Part shown: positions 38,839 to 48,941 of the stretch, piece after piece | Layout of the letters: the number at the start of each line of letters is the position of its first letter | Numbering within the stretch: position 1 is the stretch's first letter | Source of the DNA: Symbiodinium sp. CCMP2592 | Taxonomy: Eukaryota; Sar; Dinophyceae; Suessiales; Symbiodiniaceae | Length of the DNA stretch: 64,000 bases | Assembly: GCA_905221615.1 (NCBI GenBank) | Contig: CAJNDT010006135.1 | Coordinates: 2,146,089-2,210,088 of the forward strand | Direction: 5' to 3' | Program-made: the position numbers and the translations under genes | Notes under the pieces: model-generated | The model's input: only the letters and a program-made list of their open reading frames with translations | Database searches by the model: none | Told to the model about the DNA's origin: nothing

Positions 38839-38954
38839 CTACCTGGAGGTTCATGGGTAGTTATAAGTAGGGTTATAAGTCTCCTAATATGGGTTTTAAG
38901 TGTAGTTACCCTACTTATACCCCTACTTATAACTACCCATGGACCTCCAAGTAC
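38839..38954. mobile_element. HP2 variant hairpin
   Basis: TACCTGGAGGTTCATGGGTA opposite TACCCATGGACCTCCAAGTA; the ACTTAGTAAG segment is replaced by GTAGTTATAAG. Confidence 0.8.
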
Positions 38955-39087
38955 AAAGGTAGTTTGAGGCCAAGATGTGTATGATATAGGCACACGGAGA
39001 ATGAGAGTTTGGCAATGACCCGGCTAGAGGATCAAACAAGTAGATCCCGTGAAGGGGGTTTCCACAAATAAGTAGCCTTGAAAAGTA

Positions 39088-39202
39088 TAGCCCAAAGGGT
39101 CCTAGGTACTGCTATGGGGGATACTTCCCCAAATCATAATAGTGATTCCTAGCATAGAAAGCCTACATTCTACCATATTGGTACTTCGGACCCTTTGGGT
39201 AG
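39088..39202. mobile_element. HP16 hairpin
   Basis: TAGCCCAAAGGGTCCTAGGT to CTTCGGACCCTTTGGGTA. Confidence 0.85.
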
Positions 39203-39519
39203 GGCTTCAACTTAGGGGTTCTACTTTCAATCGGCACACTTCACACCCCAAGCCCCAAAGCCTGAACTCAAAAGACAAGCAGAAAGATTGCACGTTGGAT
39301 ACTTCCCCCCCAACTCAGCAGCAACTTAATTTAAGTTACCATAATAGGGTTTAGGGTTTAGGGTTTAGGAACTTAATGGAATGACAACTAGAACAACATA
39401 GAAATAGAAGGCCCTTCATAGTAGTCCCAATATGGGGGGCAGCACCCAACCCAGAGAGTCCAGAGGCACCTCCTAAACCTTTAAAGGAACCCTTATCCTC
39501 GTCTCTAAGGTGCTGTACC

Positions 39520-39622
39520 TTACAGACCACATGACCCTTGCAAGTAGGGGCCCTATGCCCTTACACTTTGAATCCCTATATGGTACATGAACCCATAAAC
39601 CCTGTCAGGGCTCATTCCGTCT
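39520..39622. mobile_element. HP23 element
   Basis: TTACAGACCACATGACCCTT to GTCAGGGCTCATTCCGTCTT. Three TTTAGGG units precede it at 39353-39372. Confidence 0.5.
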
Positions 39623-39686
39623 TGAAGATCCCCCAAGCCCCGAAACCCTCAAACCCATGTTACCCCCGTCGAACCTTTAATCATTA

Positions 39687-39789
39687 GTACCCTCAGGGGG
39701 GTAGGGGGTAGGGGGCCTTAATGCCTCTAATAAGGCTTAATAAGGCCTATTCAAGGAAGTGTAGTCCCCTACCCCCCCTCCCCAGTACC
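39687..39789. mobile_element. Single-copy hairpin
   Basis: AGTACCCTCAGGGGGGTAGG opposite CCTACCCCCCCTCCCCAGTA. Confidence 0.7.
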
Positions 39790-39934
39790 CCGTCTAAGGG
39801 TCCCTATGACTTACCTACTTGTCGGGTATCATGGGGAACTAAAGGTTAACCTTTTTAGTTATATCTCCTACTTCAACCACGTGGCCGTCAGCCAAGCAAT
39901 GTGGCCTAAAGAGACGGCGAAGCAGACCTGGTTT

Positions 39935-40162
39935 CCCAGACCCCCGGGAGCTTACTTCGCCAATAAGCTAGGGAAATAAAAGGTTAAACTTTCAGATTAC
40001 TACTAAGATATATAAAGCCAAAAAGTTTAAAGGTTGGGTACTGGAAAACTAAGGGAGGGTCTAGAAAGTAGATCCCCCAATTTGGGGCCCTATACTACTA
40101 AGGGTACTTTATAGGAACCACCATTAAGGGATCTATTTTTTGGATCCTCCCGGGGGTCTGGG
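39935..40162. mobile_element. HP8 hairpin interrupted by HP19
   Basis: CCCAGACCCCCGGGAG, then HP19, then GGAGGGTCTAGAAAGTAGAT to CTCCCGGGGGTCTGGG. GGGAGC/GGGAGG at the borders may be a 6-bp target duplication. Confidence 0.85.
39951..40054. mobile_element. HP19 nested in HP8
   Basis: CTTACTTCGCCAATAAGCTA to GGGTACTGGAAAACTAAG. Confidence 0.8.
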
Positions 40163-40246
40163 TTTAGGGCTTAGTATCCCTTCGGCGCGCTCCTATACAG
40201 TTAAGTATATACTCTTGCAGTATGGGATGCCAGATTTGGGGGGAGG

Positions 40247-40428
40247 GCCCGACCTTCAAAAATCCATTTTAGTATGGGCATATAATAGCTATACTAAGGG
40301 TATATACCTAGGGGTCCCCATTAAGGGTCCCTCCTTGTACCCTTGGACCTTTTATAAAGGAAGAGGGATCCGACTATATAATTTAAGACTAATTTTCCTT
40401 CATTAAGGGATTTTGGAAGGTTTGGGGG
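40247..40428. mobile_element. HP3 hairpin with HP10 half inside
   Basis: GCCCGACCTTCAAAAATCC at the left and AAGGGATTTTGGAAGGTTTG at the right. 40271-40334 is the HP10 right half ending GGGTCCCTCC. Confidence 0.6.
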
Positions 40429-40757
40429 GGGTCTACTTTCAAGATACCTCTGGGCTGTGTCTGGTTCTTAGTAGGGAGGGAATGGATCCCTATGATGGTC
40501 CCCTATAAAAGCCCCCATTCAGGAAGAACCCTAATCCAAAATCCCGAAACCCCTCAAACCTAAACCCCTATATAAACCCAGAAACCCCAAACCCTGATCC
40601 GAAATCCGGAAAGCTCTCAACACTAGGCCCCGGACGCCCCTCAGGGTGTTGTGGATTTTCGGCGTTTAGGGTTCAGGGCTCAGGGTTTAGGTTTTCGGAT
40701 GTAGGGTTTAGGGTTCAGGGTTTAGGGTTTTAGGGCTTCGGCTTTGGGGCTTATAAG

Positions 40758-40869
40758 CTAGGATACCCAGTAACCTAAGAATAAACAGGCCTCTCTTTTT
40801 GGTATTGGGTAACTTTATAAGGGACCTAGGACTACAAAAAGGGAATAAGGGTACTACTGGGCATCCTAG
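40758..40869. mobile_element. HP9 hairpin
   Basis: CTAGGATACCCAGTAACCTA to GTACTACTGGGCATCCTAG. Confidence 0.9.
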
Positions 40870-40958
40870 TAGGCTTTACTGTTTAGGAACTCGAGAATCG
40901 GTTCATTGAAGTGTCTCGTGTTAAGGATACCGGCTACAAACTTAAACTAACAGTATAC

Positions 40959-41054
40959 TCTAAGGGTCCATATACCCAAATAGTATATACCTTGGTCCCA
41001 AAGTACCTAAATAGACAGTTCTTGCATATGCTATTTGGGCACATGGGCCCTACG
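40959..41054. mobile_element. HP17-like hairpin
   Basis: CTCTAAGGGTCCATATACCC opposite TTTGGGCACATGGGCCC. Confidence 0.65.
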
Positions 41055-41197
41055 CTAAACCCGGAACCCTAAACCCTAAACCACAAAAATCTCTGTGGGA
41101 TGAGTGTCTTTGGCTCTAAGACCTTCTGTAGCCTGATAAACTCCTACGTCCAAGAAGTCCTAACCCCTGAAGTTCATGAGCTAAACCCGAAGTAGCG

Positions 41198-41276
41198 CCT
41201 TTATATAAGTGTACCCTTTTCCTACTATGCGGTCTTAATAAGGGGGCCCCTAAAATCCTAAGGGCAAAAGGGCTAG
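41198..41276. mobile_element. HP12 fragment
   Basis: GCGCCTTTATATAAGTGTAC to CTAAGGGCAAAAGGGCTAGG; both ends lost. Confidence 0.5.
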
Positions 41277-41372
41277 GCTAACCTGTCAGGATATAGTTCG
41301 ACGCTGGGCTTGGCTTTCAACGGAACGAACCGATCTTCCTTCCGTGGATGGACAATCCTGCATTACCGTAAG

Positions 41373-41486
41373 TATCCCAAAGGCTCCAGCTATATAACCG
41401 TGATAGGATTAAGTCCCAAAGGACCAGCCTGACTATGGGTAAGGGACCTAGTTCCACAATGGTAGTGTAGATGTAGCCTCTTGGTA
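41373..41486. mobile_element. HP14 hairpin
   Basis: ATCCCAAAGGCTCCAGCTAT to TAGATGTAGCCTCTTGG. Confidence 0.75.
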
Positions 41487-41529
41487 TAATAGGCTTTGGG
41501 AGCTGTGGTATAAACCTGCTCTGGCTCCT

Positions 41530-41680
41530 GCCACGTTTTTGTTGCTTTCCGGCACTGGGGCAAAGTGGATTGGGGCTTGGGTTCAGCTTTTTGATGCTGG
41601 CAGTCCTTGCGGAAAAGCTTGTTTGGCTAAACGATCACGATGGCTCCAGAAATTGTGCAGCGGTTTAGGCGTGGGACAAC
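41530..41680 (+). CDS. Weak candidate exon
   Basis: A hairpin-free block with a plus frame including GTGAKWIGAWVQLFDAG and CLAKRSRWLQKLCSGLG. Further downstream the frame runs into telomeric-type sequence. No domain recognised. Confidence 0.2.
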
Positions 41681-42191
41681 AGGGGTTTAAGAGGTTGGCA
41701 TTACGGTCTACATACGGTCTAGGATTCAGGCTGTGTCCAGTCTATGGTTGGAACATCTTAACGCACAGCCGTTTTATAGAACCCCAAACCCTCAACCCAA
41801 GGCCTAAGCCCCAAGCCCCAAACCCTCATAGGACCGCTTGGTTTCCCGGTGAAAGTCGAAACCTCCTTCCCAATCTGATAGAACCCGAATAAGTCCTTGT
41901 TGACTTAAAACAAAGCCTGCAAAAGCTCACGAAGTACTGGGTTTAGGATTTGAGCCTAAACTCTAAGCCCTAAACGTTTCGCGTCAAGTGGCCCATCCGC
42001 CGAGGTAGGCGGGGGGTGGTGTGAACAAAGAGAAGGTGAGAGTCCAGGGCAGCCAGAGGAAGTGGCTAAGCCTTCAGCGGCAAAGGTTTAGGTTCAGGGG
42101 AGGAATTGGCTAAGCCTTCAGCTTCAAAACTACTCTAAAGGGCTCCTCAAAAGGCTCCTTCAAGGGATCCTTGCAGGGATCTATAATAAGA
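41681..42191. other. No gene recognised
   Basis: CCCTAAA-like words around 41780-41830; AGTGGCTAAGCCTTCAGC-like text occurs twice (about 42060 and 42106). PM-like words at 42120-42190. Confidence 0.4.
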
Positions 42192-42240
42192 GTTCTATGA
42201 CCTGATTCCATAATAGTAGAATACATGGACCCCCTGGGTC
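42192..42240 (+). mobile_element. HP14 right half
   Basis: CTGATTCCATAATAGTAGAA to CATGGACCCCCTGGGT. Confidence 0.6.
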
Positions 42241-42491
42241 ACAACAGAAGCCGCCGAACCAAAGCAACAAGAATACGAAGAAAGAGTGTCGGGTTCAGGG
42301 CTGAAGGGTGACGCGTTTAGGGGTTTAGGGTGTAGGGGTTTAGGATGGTTTAATAGGGTTTGAGGGCTTACGGGTTTAGGCGTAGGGCAAGCCCTAAACG
42401 CCAAATCTCCCAGAACTGGACCAGGGCCCAACGAGATGTAATACGGATAAACACACCTACAGCAAAAGAAAGGTTCATTTTAGAGCTTAGC

Positions 42492-42560
42492 TTAAGGGGC
42501 CATGTACCCAAATACCATATACTTAAGCTCCAAAGTGCCTATATAGCGACTACGCTATAA
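42492..42560. mobile_element. HP6 left half
   Basis: TTAAGGGGCCATGTACCCAA to CTATATAGCGACTACGC. Confidence 0.5.
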
Positions 42561-42600
42561 AGCCAAAGTTTACATTTTAGGGAAGGGTCCATTTTATGGC

Positions 42601-42672
42601 TTACCCTAAGGCTCCGACAAGGGTCATGGGATCTCTGGGTCTCGCTACGAGGGTCCAGGAGCATTAGGGTAG
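42601..42672. mobile_element. HP13 hairpin with internal deletion
   Basis: TTACCCTAAGGCTCCGACAA to GTCCAGGAGCATTAGGGTA; the GGGCTTTGGGGGCTAAGG core is missing. Confidence 0.7.
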
Positions 42673-43201
42673 GATTTAGGGTTAAGGGTTCAACAACCAG
42701 TATACAAACACACAAGAACACAACAAGTATAGATGCCCCAACTGGAAAGGCATCAACGAAGTTATCCGAAACGAAGACAAGTGAATCTGGCGCACACAAT
42801 CTAGCCTTGAAACCTTTGACCCCACTGCCCTGAACACAAATCCCCAAACCCCAACCATAATCCGTAAGCCCTCAAGCCCCAAATTTGCCAAACCCCCAAA
42901 CAGCGAACCCTAAAACCCCAGACCCTAAACACTAAACCCCTGAACCCTTTGACGCTAAACTTTTAAAACTCTTTATAGATACCTTCTAGATCCCTGTAAA
43001 GGAACTCTTATGGATCCCTTGAAAGGAACCCCTAAATTCCTAAACCCTAAACCTCCCTAACAGATAGCAGCCCAGGGGCCAGTCTAGTGCCCCTGCCTGC
43101 TCCTGCCAAGTTTAGGCCACGGTTTGTGAATCCCTTCACAGCATAGAGTTTAGGGTGAAGGGTTTAGAGTGTAGGGTTTAGGATTCCTTTGAGGGTTCCT
43201 A
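42673..43201. other. No gene recognised
   Basis: CCCTAAA-like words (42905-43060) and inverted PM-like GGATCCCTTGAAAGGAACCC; otherwise unassigned. Confidence 0.4.
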
Positions 43202-43300
43202 TACAGTAGAAGCCAGAAAGTTGGAATATCCCCCTTTAAGGTAATTATAGGGGATCCTACCATTAATCCATATTCCAACTTTCTGGAGTTCCCTTTAAGA
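43202..43300. mobile_element. HP4 hairpin with mixed ends
   Basis: The left end is TACAGTAGAAGCCAGAAAGT, but the right end is CTTTCTGGAGTTCCCTTTAA: one of each HP4 terminus type. Confidence 0.85.
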
Positions 43301-43996
43301 GTTCCTGCATGGGTGTATACAGTCTTTTTGTCCAGGCTAGTCGGTTCTTTTCAGAGCTTCGGGCTCCGTCAAGGGTTCCATAAGACTTCCGGTTAAGGGT
43401 TTAGGGTTTAGGGTTTAGGTAGGGGTGTCCACAAGGGTCGTTTATAGGGCTTTAGTTCTTTTCGACTTTTTGGGTCTAGGGTTCGGGTTTTCCACGTGCG
43501 GTAAAGGCTTCCAAAGAGGCTGGTTAGCCTCGGCAAGAGTTCTGCAAGCACGGTTTGCAGTCATTCTGGATGGGTGAATATGGTGGCCTTAACATCTTGT
43601 AACTAGGATAGGTATCAGAAGGACTTGAGAAGGGGGTTTGAAAGGTTAAATGAAGCAGTCATATAGGACCTTTTCAAGTGCTCGGACGAGTTTCGACAAC
43701 GGCATGCTGCTGATTTCTATCGGTTGCAAGATACCGGGATCTGGATCTTTTGGAATACGATCCTCTTATAGTACGCTGTCTCATAGTAGTATGGTGTAGT
43801 GAAGTATAGCTTGCCATGGTTCTCTAGTTTTCGGGTTTGTCTATCTGAGCCTTTTGCTTTTTGACTTGCTAAACCTTCGGGCCACGTAACCCGATTTATA
43901 TGTCTCTCTATAGCTGAATGTATGACCCCCCAAGCCCTAAACCTGAAACCTTCTAAACTCTCACCCAAAAGGCCTATAAGTATAAACTCTAAACTC
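43301..43996. other. No gene recognised
   Basis: Four TTTAGGG units at about 43400-43418. The rest is unassigned with only short frames. Confidence 0.4.
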
Positions 43997-44110
43997 TACT
44001 TGAAGGCTCATGGGACTTTGTAAGTAAGGTTATAAGTAGGTGTATCCCGACTTAGGGGACTTATAACCCCAATTATAACCTACTTACTAAGTCCCATGAT
44101 CCTTCAAGTA
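43997..44110. mobile_element. HP2c hairpin
   Basis: TACTTGAAGGCTCATGGGAC to CCCATGATCCTTCAAGTA; the core is slightly shortened. Confidence 0.9.
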
Positions 44111-44203
44111 GGCCCTAAACGCTCACTCCAGAGCCCTAAAGCTGAAACCTAAACCCCAAAGCCATAATCCCCAAACGCTAACACCGAAAGCTCCTATTAA
44201 CCC

Positions 44204-44327
44204 TACTTGGAAGGGCAGGGGACTTAGTAAGTAGGTCATAAGTAGAGTTATAAGTACCCTAAATGGAGTTACACCAATTATAACTCCACTTATAGCCTAC
44301 TTACTAAGTCCCTTGCCTCTCCAAGTA
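44204..44327. mobile_element. HP2b hairpin
   Basis: TACTTGGAAGGGCAGGGGAC to GTCCCTTGCCTCTCCAAGTA. Confidence 0.9.
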
Positions 44328-44592
44328 ATCACCTCCACAACCTCCGTACCTCAACCCCCCTAAACCCTAACCACCAAAGCCGAAACCTAAGCCCCGCAGA
44401 GACCCTCAACCCACACCCCAAAAAGCCCGAAACCCTAGCCCAAGCAGTGGGCAGTTCAGCTACAATCGAGTGTAGTTGGAAATCCTAGGAAAGCCCTGAG
44501 TAGCACCACTTAGCCACCAAAGACTGTCTGGTTCTTAGTAGGGAATTTGGGAGTGGATTATGGAGACTATTATTGGGAATATATAGGGACTA

Positions 44593-44712
44593 CTATAGCC
44601 CAAAGGGTCCAAAGTACCTGTATAGTAGAATGTGGGGTTTCCATATGAGGAGTTACTATTATGATCTGGGGGGAAGTATCCCCCATAACAGTACCTAGGA
44701 CCCTTTGGGTAG
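44593..44712. mobile_element. HP16 nested in HP26
   Basis: TAGCCCAAAGGGTCCAAAGT to AGGACCCTTTGGGTA. Confidence 0.85.
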
Positions 44713-44737
44713 GGATCCATTCCCCCATTCCCTCCTA

Positions 44738-44838
44738 AAGGGAACCCCAGAAAGTTGGAATATGGTTTCAGGGTAGGATACCCTATGATTTACCATAAAG
44801 GGCTTAGGATAATCATATTCCAACTTTCTGGCTTTTAC
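44738..44838. mobile_element. HP4 nested in HP26 right arm
   Basis: TAAAGGGAACCCCAGAAAGT to CTTTCTGGCTTTTACTTTA; TA at both ends. Confidence 0.85.
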
Positions 44839-44904
44839 TTTAAGCACCAGACAGAAGACCTCATCCTAAATGAACCCGGGAGCCGAAGCCCCAAACCCTG
44901 AACC

Positions 44905-44990
44905 CTTAAAGGGCTCCTTAAAGGGCTCTATAAGGGATCTACAGGGGCTTAGGGTTTTAGGGTTCCCTTAAGGGCTTTAGGTTTTTTGGG
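44905..44990 (+). mobile_element. PM with telomeric-like tail
   Basis: AAAGGGCTCTATAAGGGATC, then GGGGCTTAGGGTTTTAGGG. Confidence 0.55.
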
Positions 44991-44994
44991 TTTA

Positions 44995-45095
44995 GAGTAG
45001 AAGCCAGAAAGTTGGAATATCATTATCGTATCCCCTTTAAGGTAAATTATAGGGGATCCTACCATTAATCCTTATTCCAACTTTCTGGAGTTCCC
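44995..45095. mobile_element. HP4 hairpin with mixed ends
   Basis: AGAGTAGAAGCCAGAAAGTT at the left, CTTTCTGGAGTTCCCTT at the right; very similar to 43202-43300. Confidence 0.85.
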
Positions 45096-45200
45096 TTGGG
45101 TCCAAAGCACCCAATAATCAGGTACTCGGGTTTGGGATATGAGTTATGTAGGTTACTATTTTGGAGAGTATATGATAATTAGGTACTTGGACCCTTTGGG
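45096..45200. mobile_element. HP7 hairpin
   Basis: TTGGGTCCAAAGCACCCAAT to GGTACTTGGACCCTTTGG; sits between HP4 and HP5 without spacer. Confidence 0.85.
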
Positions 45201-45201
45201 T

Positions 45202-45317
45202 TACAGTAGAAGCCAGAAAGTTGCAAACCCAATAGCCTCAATCCTTAAGACTAATGTATAGGGAATCCCAGCACTATTTGGCCTTAACCCGGTTTCCAAC
45301 TTTATGGGGTTTACTGT
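45202..45317. mobile_element. HP5 hairpin
   Basis: TACAGTAGAAGCCAGAAAGT (HP4-like outer end) to GGGGTTTACTGTA; TA flanks on both sides. Confidence 0.85.
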
Positions 45318-45345
45318 AAACCCCTGAGGCCCCAAACCACAAGGT

Positions 45346-45460
45346 AACCAGAGACTCCAAAATCCCTAAATGAAGGAATATTCCTTAACGGCTGTTCGGG
45401 GTCCTGGTAAAATTTCAGGTAAATATATTCCTTAATTGAAGGGTTTTAGAGTCTCTGGGT
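45346..45460. mobile_element. HP3-like hairpin
   Basis: ACCAGAGACTCCAAAATCCC opposite GGGTTTTAGAGTCTCTGGGT; the outer 20 bp have diverged together on both arms. Confidence 0.7.
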
Positions 45461-45969
45461 GCTGGGAGTCCACAAGAGACGAGGCAGTCGCTCCTGCTCC
45501 TCGCGTGAGCCACCGACAAACAGTGCCTTCCCAGCGCTTTCATGCCGTTATGTGTTCCTTGGAGGATTCCTTTAGGCGTTCTACAGGGTTTACGGGATTC
45601 TAGGTGTCAGTTTCAACAGTCACAATCTTTTTGAACATTCGGTCTCCGAAAACAAACAATAAGGGAAAATTACAATGATCCCACATCGGGACCTAATTAC
45701 GGTTTTCATAAGGAACCACAAGATACAACAAGATACAGGGCTTCGGGCGTTAGGGTTTGGGGGTTTAGGGCTTATAGGGTTTGGACCGTTAGGGTTCAGG
45801 GTTTAGGGCTTGGGGCTTGGAGATTTAGGGTTGAGGGCTTAAGTGTCCTATGGTTTAGGGCTTGGGTTTAGGCTTTAAGGAACAGGGTTAGGGGTGTAAG
45901 ATTGAGGGCTTCAGGGCTGGCTAGGGGCTCGAAGGAATTAATAGTTAGGTACTTGGGTGTGGATACTTA
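45461..45969. other. No gene; degenerate TTTAGGG from 45740
   Basis: GGGTTTGGGGGTTTAGGGCT and similar words occur to about 45915. Confidence 0.45.
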
Positions 45970-46120
45970 CTGGCTCAGTCCACATATATACTAACATGAT
46001 GGAATTAGGTCCCGAAAGACCAGTCCTGTTTTGGTGCCGGGGGCCTACTTCCATAGTAAGTAGTGTGTGTATATATATATATGCATATATATATATAAGT
46101 TTTTATTGGAGCCTCTGGGT
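45970..46120. mobile_element. HP14 hairpin with TA expansion
   Basis: CTGGCTCAGTCCACATATAT to TTGGAGCCTCTGGGTA; the right arm contains a TA/TG tract at 46067-46097. Confidence 0.7.
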
Positions 46121-46517
46121 ATAGCTTCATCAAGGATTTATACCGTTCTATAGTGGCAGGGTCTTAATTAAGGATCGCCAGAAACGCCGGAGGCTCTCAA
46201 TCAAGGCATCTACCTGAAAATACGGAGGTGCACTTCACATAAACGAGTGTGTAACTTGCGCACACTGGGAATTGGAATAACAATGCATATTTGAATAACG
46301 GCTTGGAGTCTTATGATAGCCTGAAAACACGCAATGATTCCTAAGAACACCAACGCGAGGATTTTCCAGTAGAATGTAGATGATCCTATCAGGCAAGTAG
46401 GTTTCCCAAAACAAACATTGCGATATGGTCTTTCGGGGCCCAAGTCCATAAAGGTTCTGCACCTGGACCCATAGGGTACGATATCCCTATTTGCTGAATC
46501 CGAATAGGAAGATAATC
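46121..46517. other. No gene recognised
   Basis: Complex sequence with only short overlapping minus frames (46210-46462). Confidence 0.35.
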
Positions 46518-46612
46518 CCCCAAAGGGTCCTAAGTCAATCTATGGAGGGTGCTTACCCAAACCATAGAAGGAATTCCTACGATAGCATCCAAACTTTCTA
46601 CTACTCGGGTAA
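46518..46612. mobile_element. HP16 hairpin, right end lost
   Basis: CCCCAAAGGGTCCTAAGTCA; core TATGGAGGGTGCTTACCCAA; no GGACCCTTTGGG at the right. Confidence 0.6.
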
Positions 46613-46733
46613 CCCTAAACTCCGAACCCGTATGGGCAGCTGTTAAGCCTAAGTGGAACACATTTTATAAGGATACCTCTTTGGGTCCGTAAAGACCTAA
46701 ACTTGAAACCCGAAGCCCCTAAACCCAAAACCC

Positions 46734-46847
46734 GTAGGATACCCAGTAACCTAAGAATAAAAAGGCCTCTCTTTTTGGTATTGGGTAACTTAATAAGGAA
46801 CCTAGGACTACAAAAAGGGAATAAGGGTACTACTGGGCATCCTAGGC
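46734..46847. mobile_element. HP9 hairpin
   Basis: GTAGGATACCCAGTAACCTA to TACTGGGCATCCTAGG. Confidence 0.9.
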
Positions 46848-46861
46848 CCTAATTTTCGGAA

Positions 46862-46930
46862 ACCCTAAACCCTTTATAGAACCCTTATAGATCCCTTTAA
46901 GGAACCCTTATAGATCCCTTTAAAAAGGGA
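46862..46930 (-). mobile_element. CCCTAAA plus inverted PM after HP9
   Basis: ACCCTAAACCCTTTATAGAA and two ATAGATCCCTTTAA words; parallels 24735-24792. Confidence 0.65.
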
Positions 46931-47034
46931 ATAAGGGATGCCCAAGACCCCTGAACCCCGAAAAGGCCTCTTTGACTTGGTCTACCCAGAGCGCTGTGCC
47001 CTGAGAAGGGTTGGGCGCTTTGGAGTTTAAGGTT

Positions 47035-47143
47035 CCCAGACCTTCCAAAAACCCTTAATCAAGGAATATACCTTAAATCTTATTAGGGATCCTATTATAA
47101 TTTAAGGTATATTCCTCACTTAAGGGATTTTGGAAGGTCTGGG
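47035..47143. mobile_element. HP3 hairpin
   Basis: CCCAGACCTTCCAAAAACCC and inverse GGGATTTTGGAAGGTCTGGG. Confidence 0.9.
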
Positions 47144-47524
47144 TTTAGAGGGGAAAGAGGGTTTGGAAGGTTTAGGGTTTGGGGATCGAGGGCTCAAGGC
47201 CTTAAGGTTTAGGGTTTTTTTGCTGGGCTTCGGGTTTAAGGTTCAGGGGTTGTAAGGGTTTCGGGTTCATGGCTTACGGGGTTTTGGGCTTCGGGCTTTA
47301 GTGGAGCTTGCGGGCTCTCGCAAGGTATATATAAGCATTCTAGAGGGCTTCTAAAAGGCTTTCCATAGGGGTTTAGGCCTTAACGGGGCTGTAGATTGTC
47401 CACAAGGTTGGGGTCTTTTAGGGTTTGTCTGAACCTCAAAAACCTGTATGTTGAGGGTTGCTGCTTATGCTTCCCCTTATGTATTTGGCTCAAAAGCTAC
47501 CGTTTTGGGAATTGAGGTCGACTG
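47144..47524. other. Degenerate TTTAGGG, no gene
   Basis: GGTTTAGGGTTTGGGG-like words to about 47290, then unassigned. Confidence 0.45.
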
Positions 47525-47648
47525 TACTTAGAGGATCATGGGACTTAGTAAGTAGGTTATAACTGGGGTTATAAGTCCCCTAAGTGGGGTTATCCTAATT
47601 ATAACCTACTTATAACCTTACTTACTAAGTCCCATGAGCCTTCAAGTA
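47525..47648. mobile_element. HP2c hairpin
   Basis: TACTTAGAGGATCATGGGAC to TCCCATGAGCCTTCAAGTA. Confidence 0.9.
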
Positions 47649-47671
47649 CCTCCCGACCCTAAAACCCTAAA

Positions 47672-47763
47672 CCGTATTTGGAGGCCCAGGGGACTTAGTA
47701 AGGGTTCTTAAAGGGCTCCTTAAAGGGATCTATAGGGTTCCTTAAAGGGATCTATGCGGTTTT
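47672..47763 (+). mobile_element. HP2 left arm fused to PM
   Basis: GTATTTGGAGGCCCAGGGGA, then CTTAGTAA, then PM. Same junction as at 8507, 26231 and 55267, but without a following full hairpin. Confidence 0.65.
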
Positions 47764-47784
47764 CCGGATGTGGGGCCCCTTGGG

Positions 47785-47905
47785 TACTGTCTGGGTTTAG
47801 GGTTTAGGGTTCAGGATTTAGGGTTTAGGGTTCAGGATTTAGGGTTTAGGGTTCAGGATTTAGGGTTTAGGACTTAGGGTTTAGGATTTAGGGTTTACTG
47901 TCTGG
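47785..47905 (+). repeat. TTTAGGG block flanked by 10-bp direct repeats
   Basis: TACTGTCTGG at 47785-47794 and 47896-47905 brackets 101 bp of TTTAGGG/TTCAGGA repeats. Confidence 0.8.
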
Positions 47906-48334
47906 CAATCGAAGTCTCAGGGCCAAAGGTACTCGACTACGAAGGCGTTGCAGGCGCCTAGGGCTTACAGGGCTTCGGGGGTGACTCAATGTGATGTAAC
48001 ACATCCTGATAGCTCATAGGTTGCAATAAGGAAAAGAGCTGAGCCTCAACAGAACTCTCTGAAGTCGAACTTGCGACTTTGGCAGTAATGCAAGGGGGTA
48101 ATGATCAGAACACGTGCTTGCGTGGAGGGATCTTGTAGAATTAAGGAACCCTGAAGGATAGCTTCATAATAAGAATAATCAGAATACTTTTTGTTTGCAT
48201 GGGCGAGGTATTCTGTAGCATTAGTATTGATTATAAGGAACTCTGAGGGATAACTTCAGGAGTTACGAGGCCTGTCGAATTTCGTCCAAGTTGATGAAAC
48301 TGTCGATCGCTGCCGTGAAACAGGAGCCTGGTCG

Positions 48335-48470
48335 GATTTTAGGGTTAGGGTTTAGGGTTAGGGTTTGGGGTTAGGGTTCGGGTTTAGGGTTTAAGGTTAG
48401 GGTTTGGGGTTAGGGGTTCTCGGTTTGGGCTTTAGGGTTTAGGGTTCGGGGTTTTGGGTTAGGGCTTCAA
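48335..48470 (+). repeat. Mixed TTAGGG / TTTAGGG / TTTGGGG repeats
   Basis: Unlike other arrays, TTAGGG hexamers alternate with TTTAGGG and TTTGGGG. 47906-48334 and 48471-48690 show no recognised gene. Confidence 0.75.
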
Positions 48471-48724
48471 CATCCTTTGTCGGCCTTTTTGTAGGTTGTT
48501 TCACCCTTAATGTGAACTCCTACGTTACCAAAGGAGGTTGTGGCAGGTTATGGTAGGCTTCAGCGTATGAATAATTCGGAATGCTTACTGTATGCCCGTA
48601 TAGTCCCCATTAAAAACCAAACATATCCGAAACGTAACCCAAAACACTAGTCTAAGTGCCAAGGCCACTATAAGCGGATTAGAGCTCCTCTTGGATGCGA
48701 AGCACTCCGACGGTATGCATGCAT

Positions 48725-48729
48725 GTACA

Positions 48730-48763
<34 letters not shown>

Positions 48764-48768
48764 ATACA
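48725..48768 (+). repeat. TA/CATATA microsatellite
   Basis: Two (TA)n runs separated by CATATA. Confidence 0.9.
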
Positions 48769-48941
48769 TATGTCTATGTATTTTATTCGTTTACTTGTTT
48801 GTTGAGAAACGTAGATTTTCGACGACTGGCGCCCTTAATTTCGAAAACCTTCACGCGGGGTTTGGGAATCGCGGATTGGGCTTTTGAGTTGAGGATTTGG
48901 GAGTTTCCGAAAATCGGGGACCCTAATATAGTACCCTAACT

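Larger units (their letters stand above)
44523..44853. mobile_element. HP26 hairpin with two nested hairpins
   Basis: CTGTCTGGTTCTTAGTAGGG at the left. The right arm is ATCCATTCCCCCATTCCCTC, interrupted by HP4, then CACCAGACAG. HP16 occupies the centre. A left-half HP26 relative lies at 40449-40490. Confidence 0.8.

Noticed and set aside
39324-39380. AACTTAAT repeats around a short TTTAGGG run
   Set aside because: Only 8 bp and separated from the array by extra sequence; too weak to call a target duplication.
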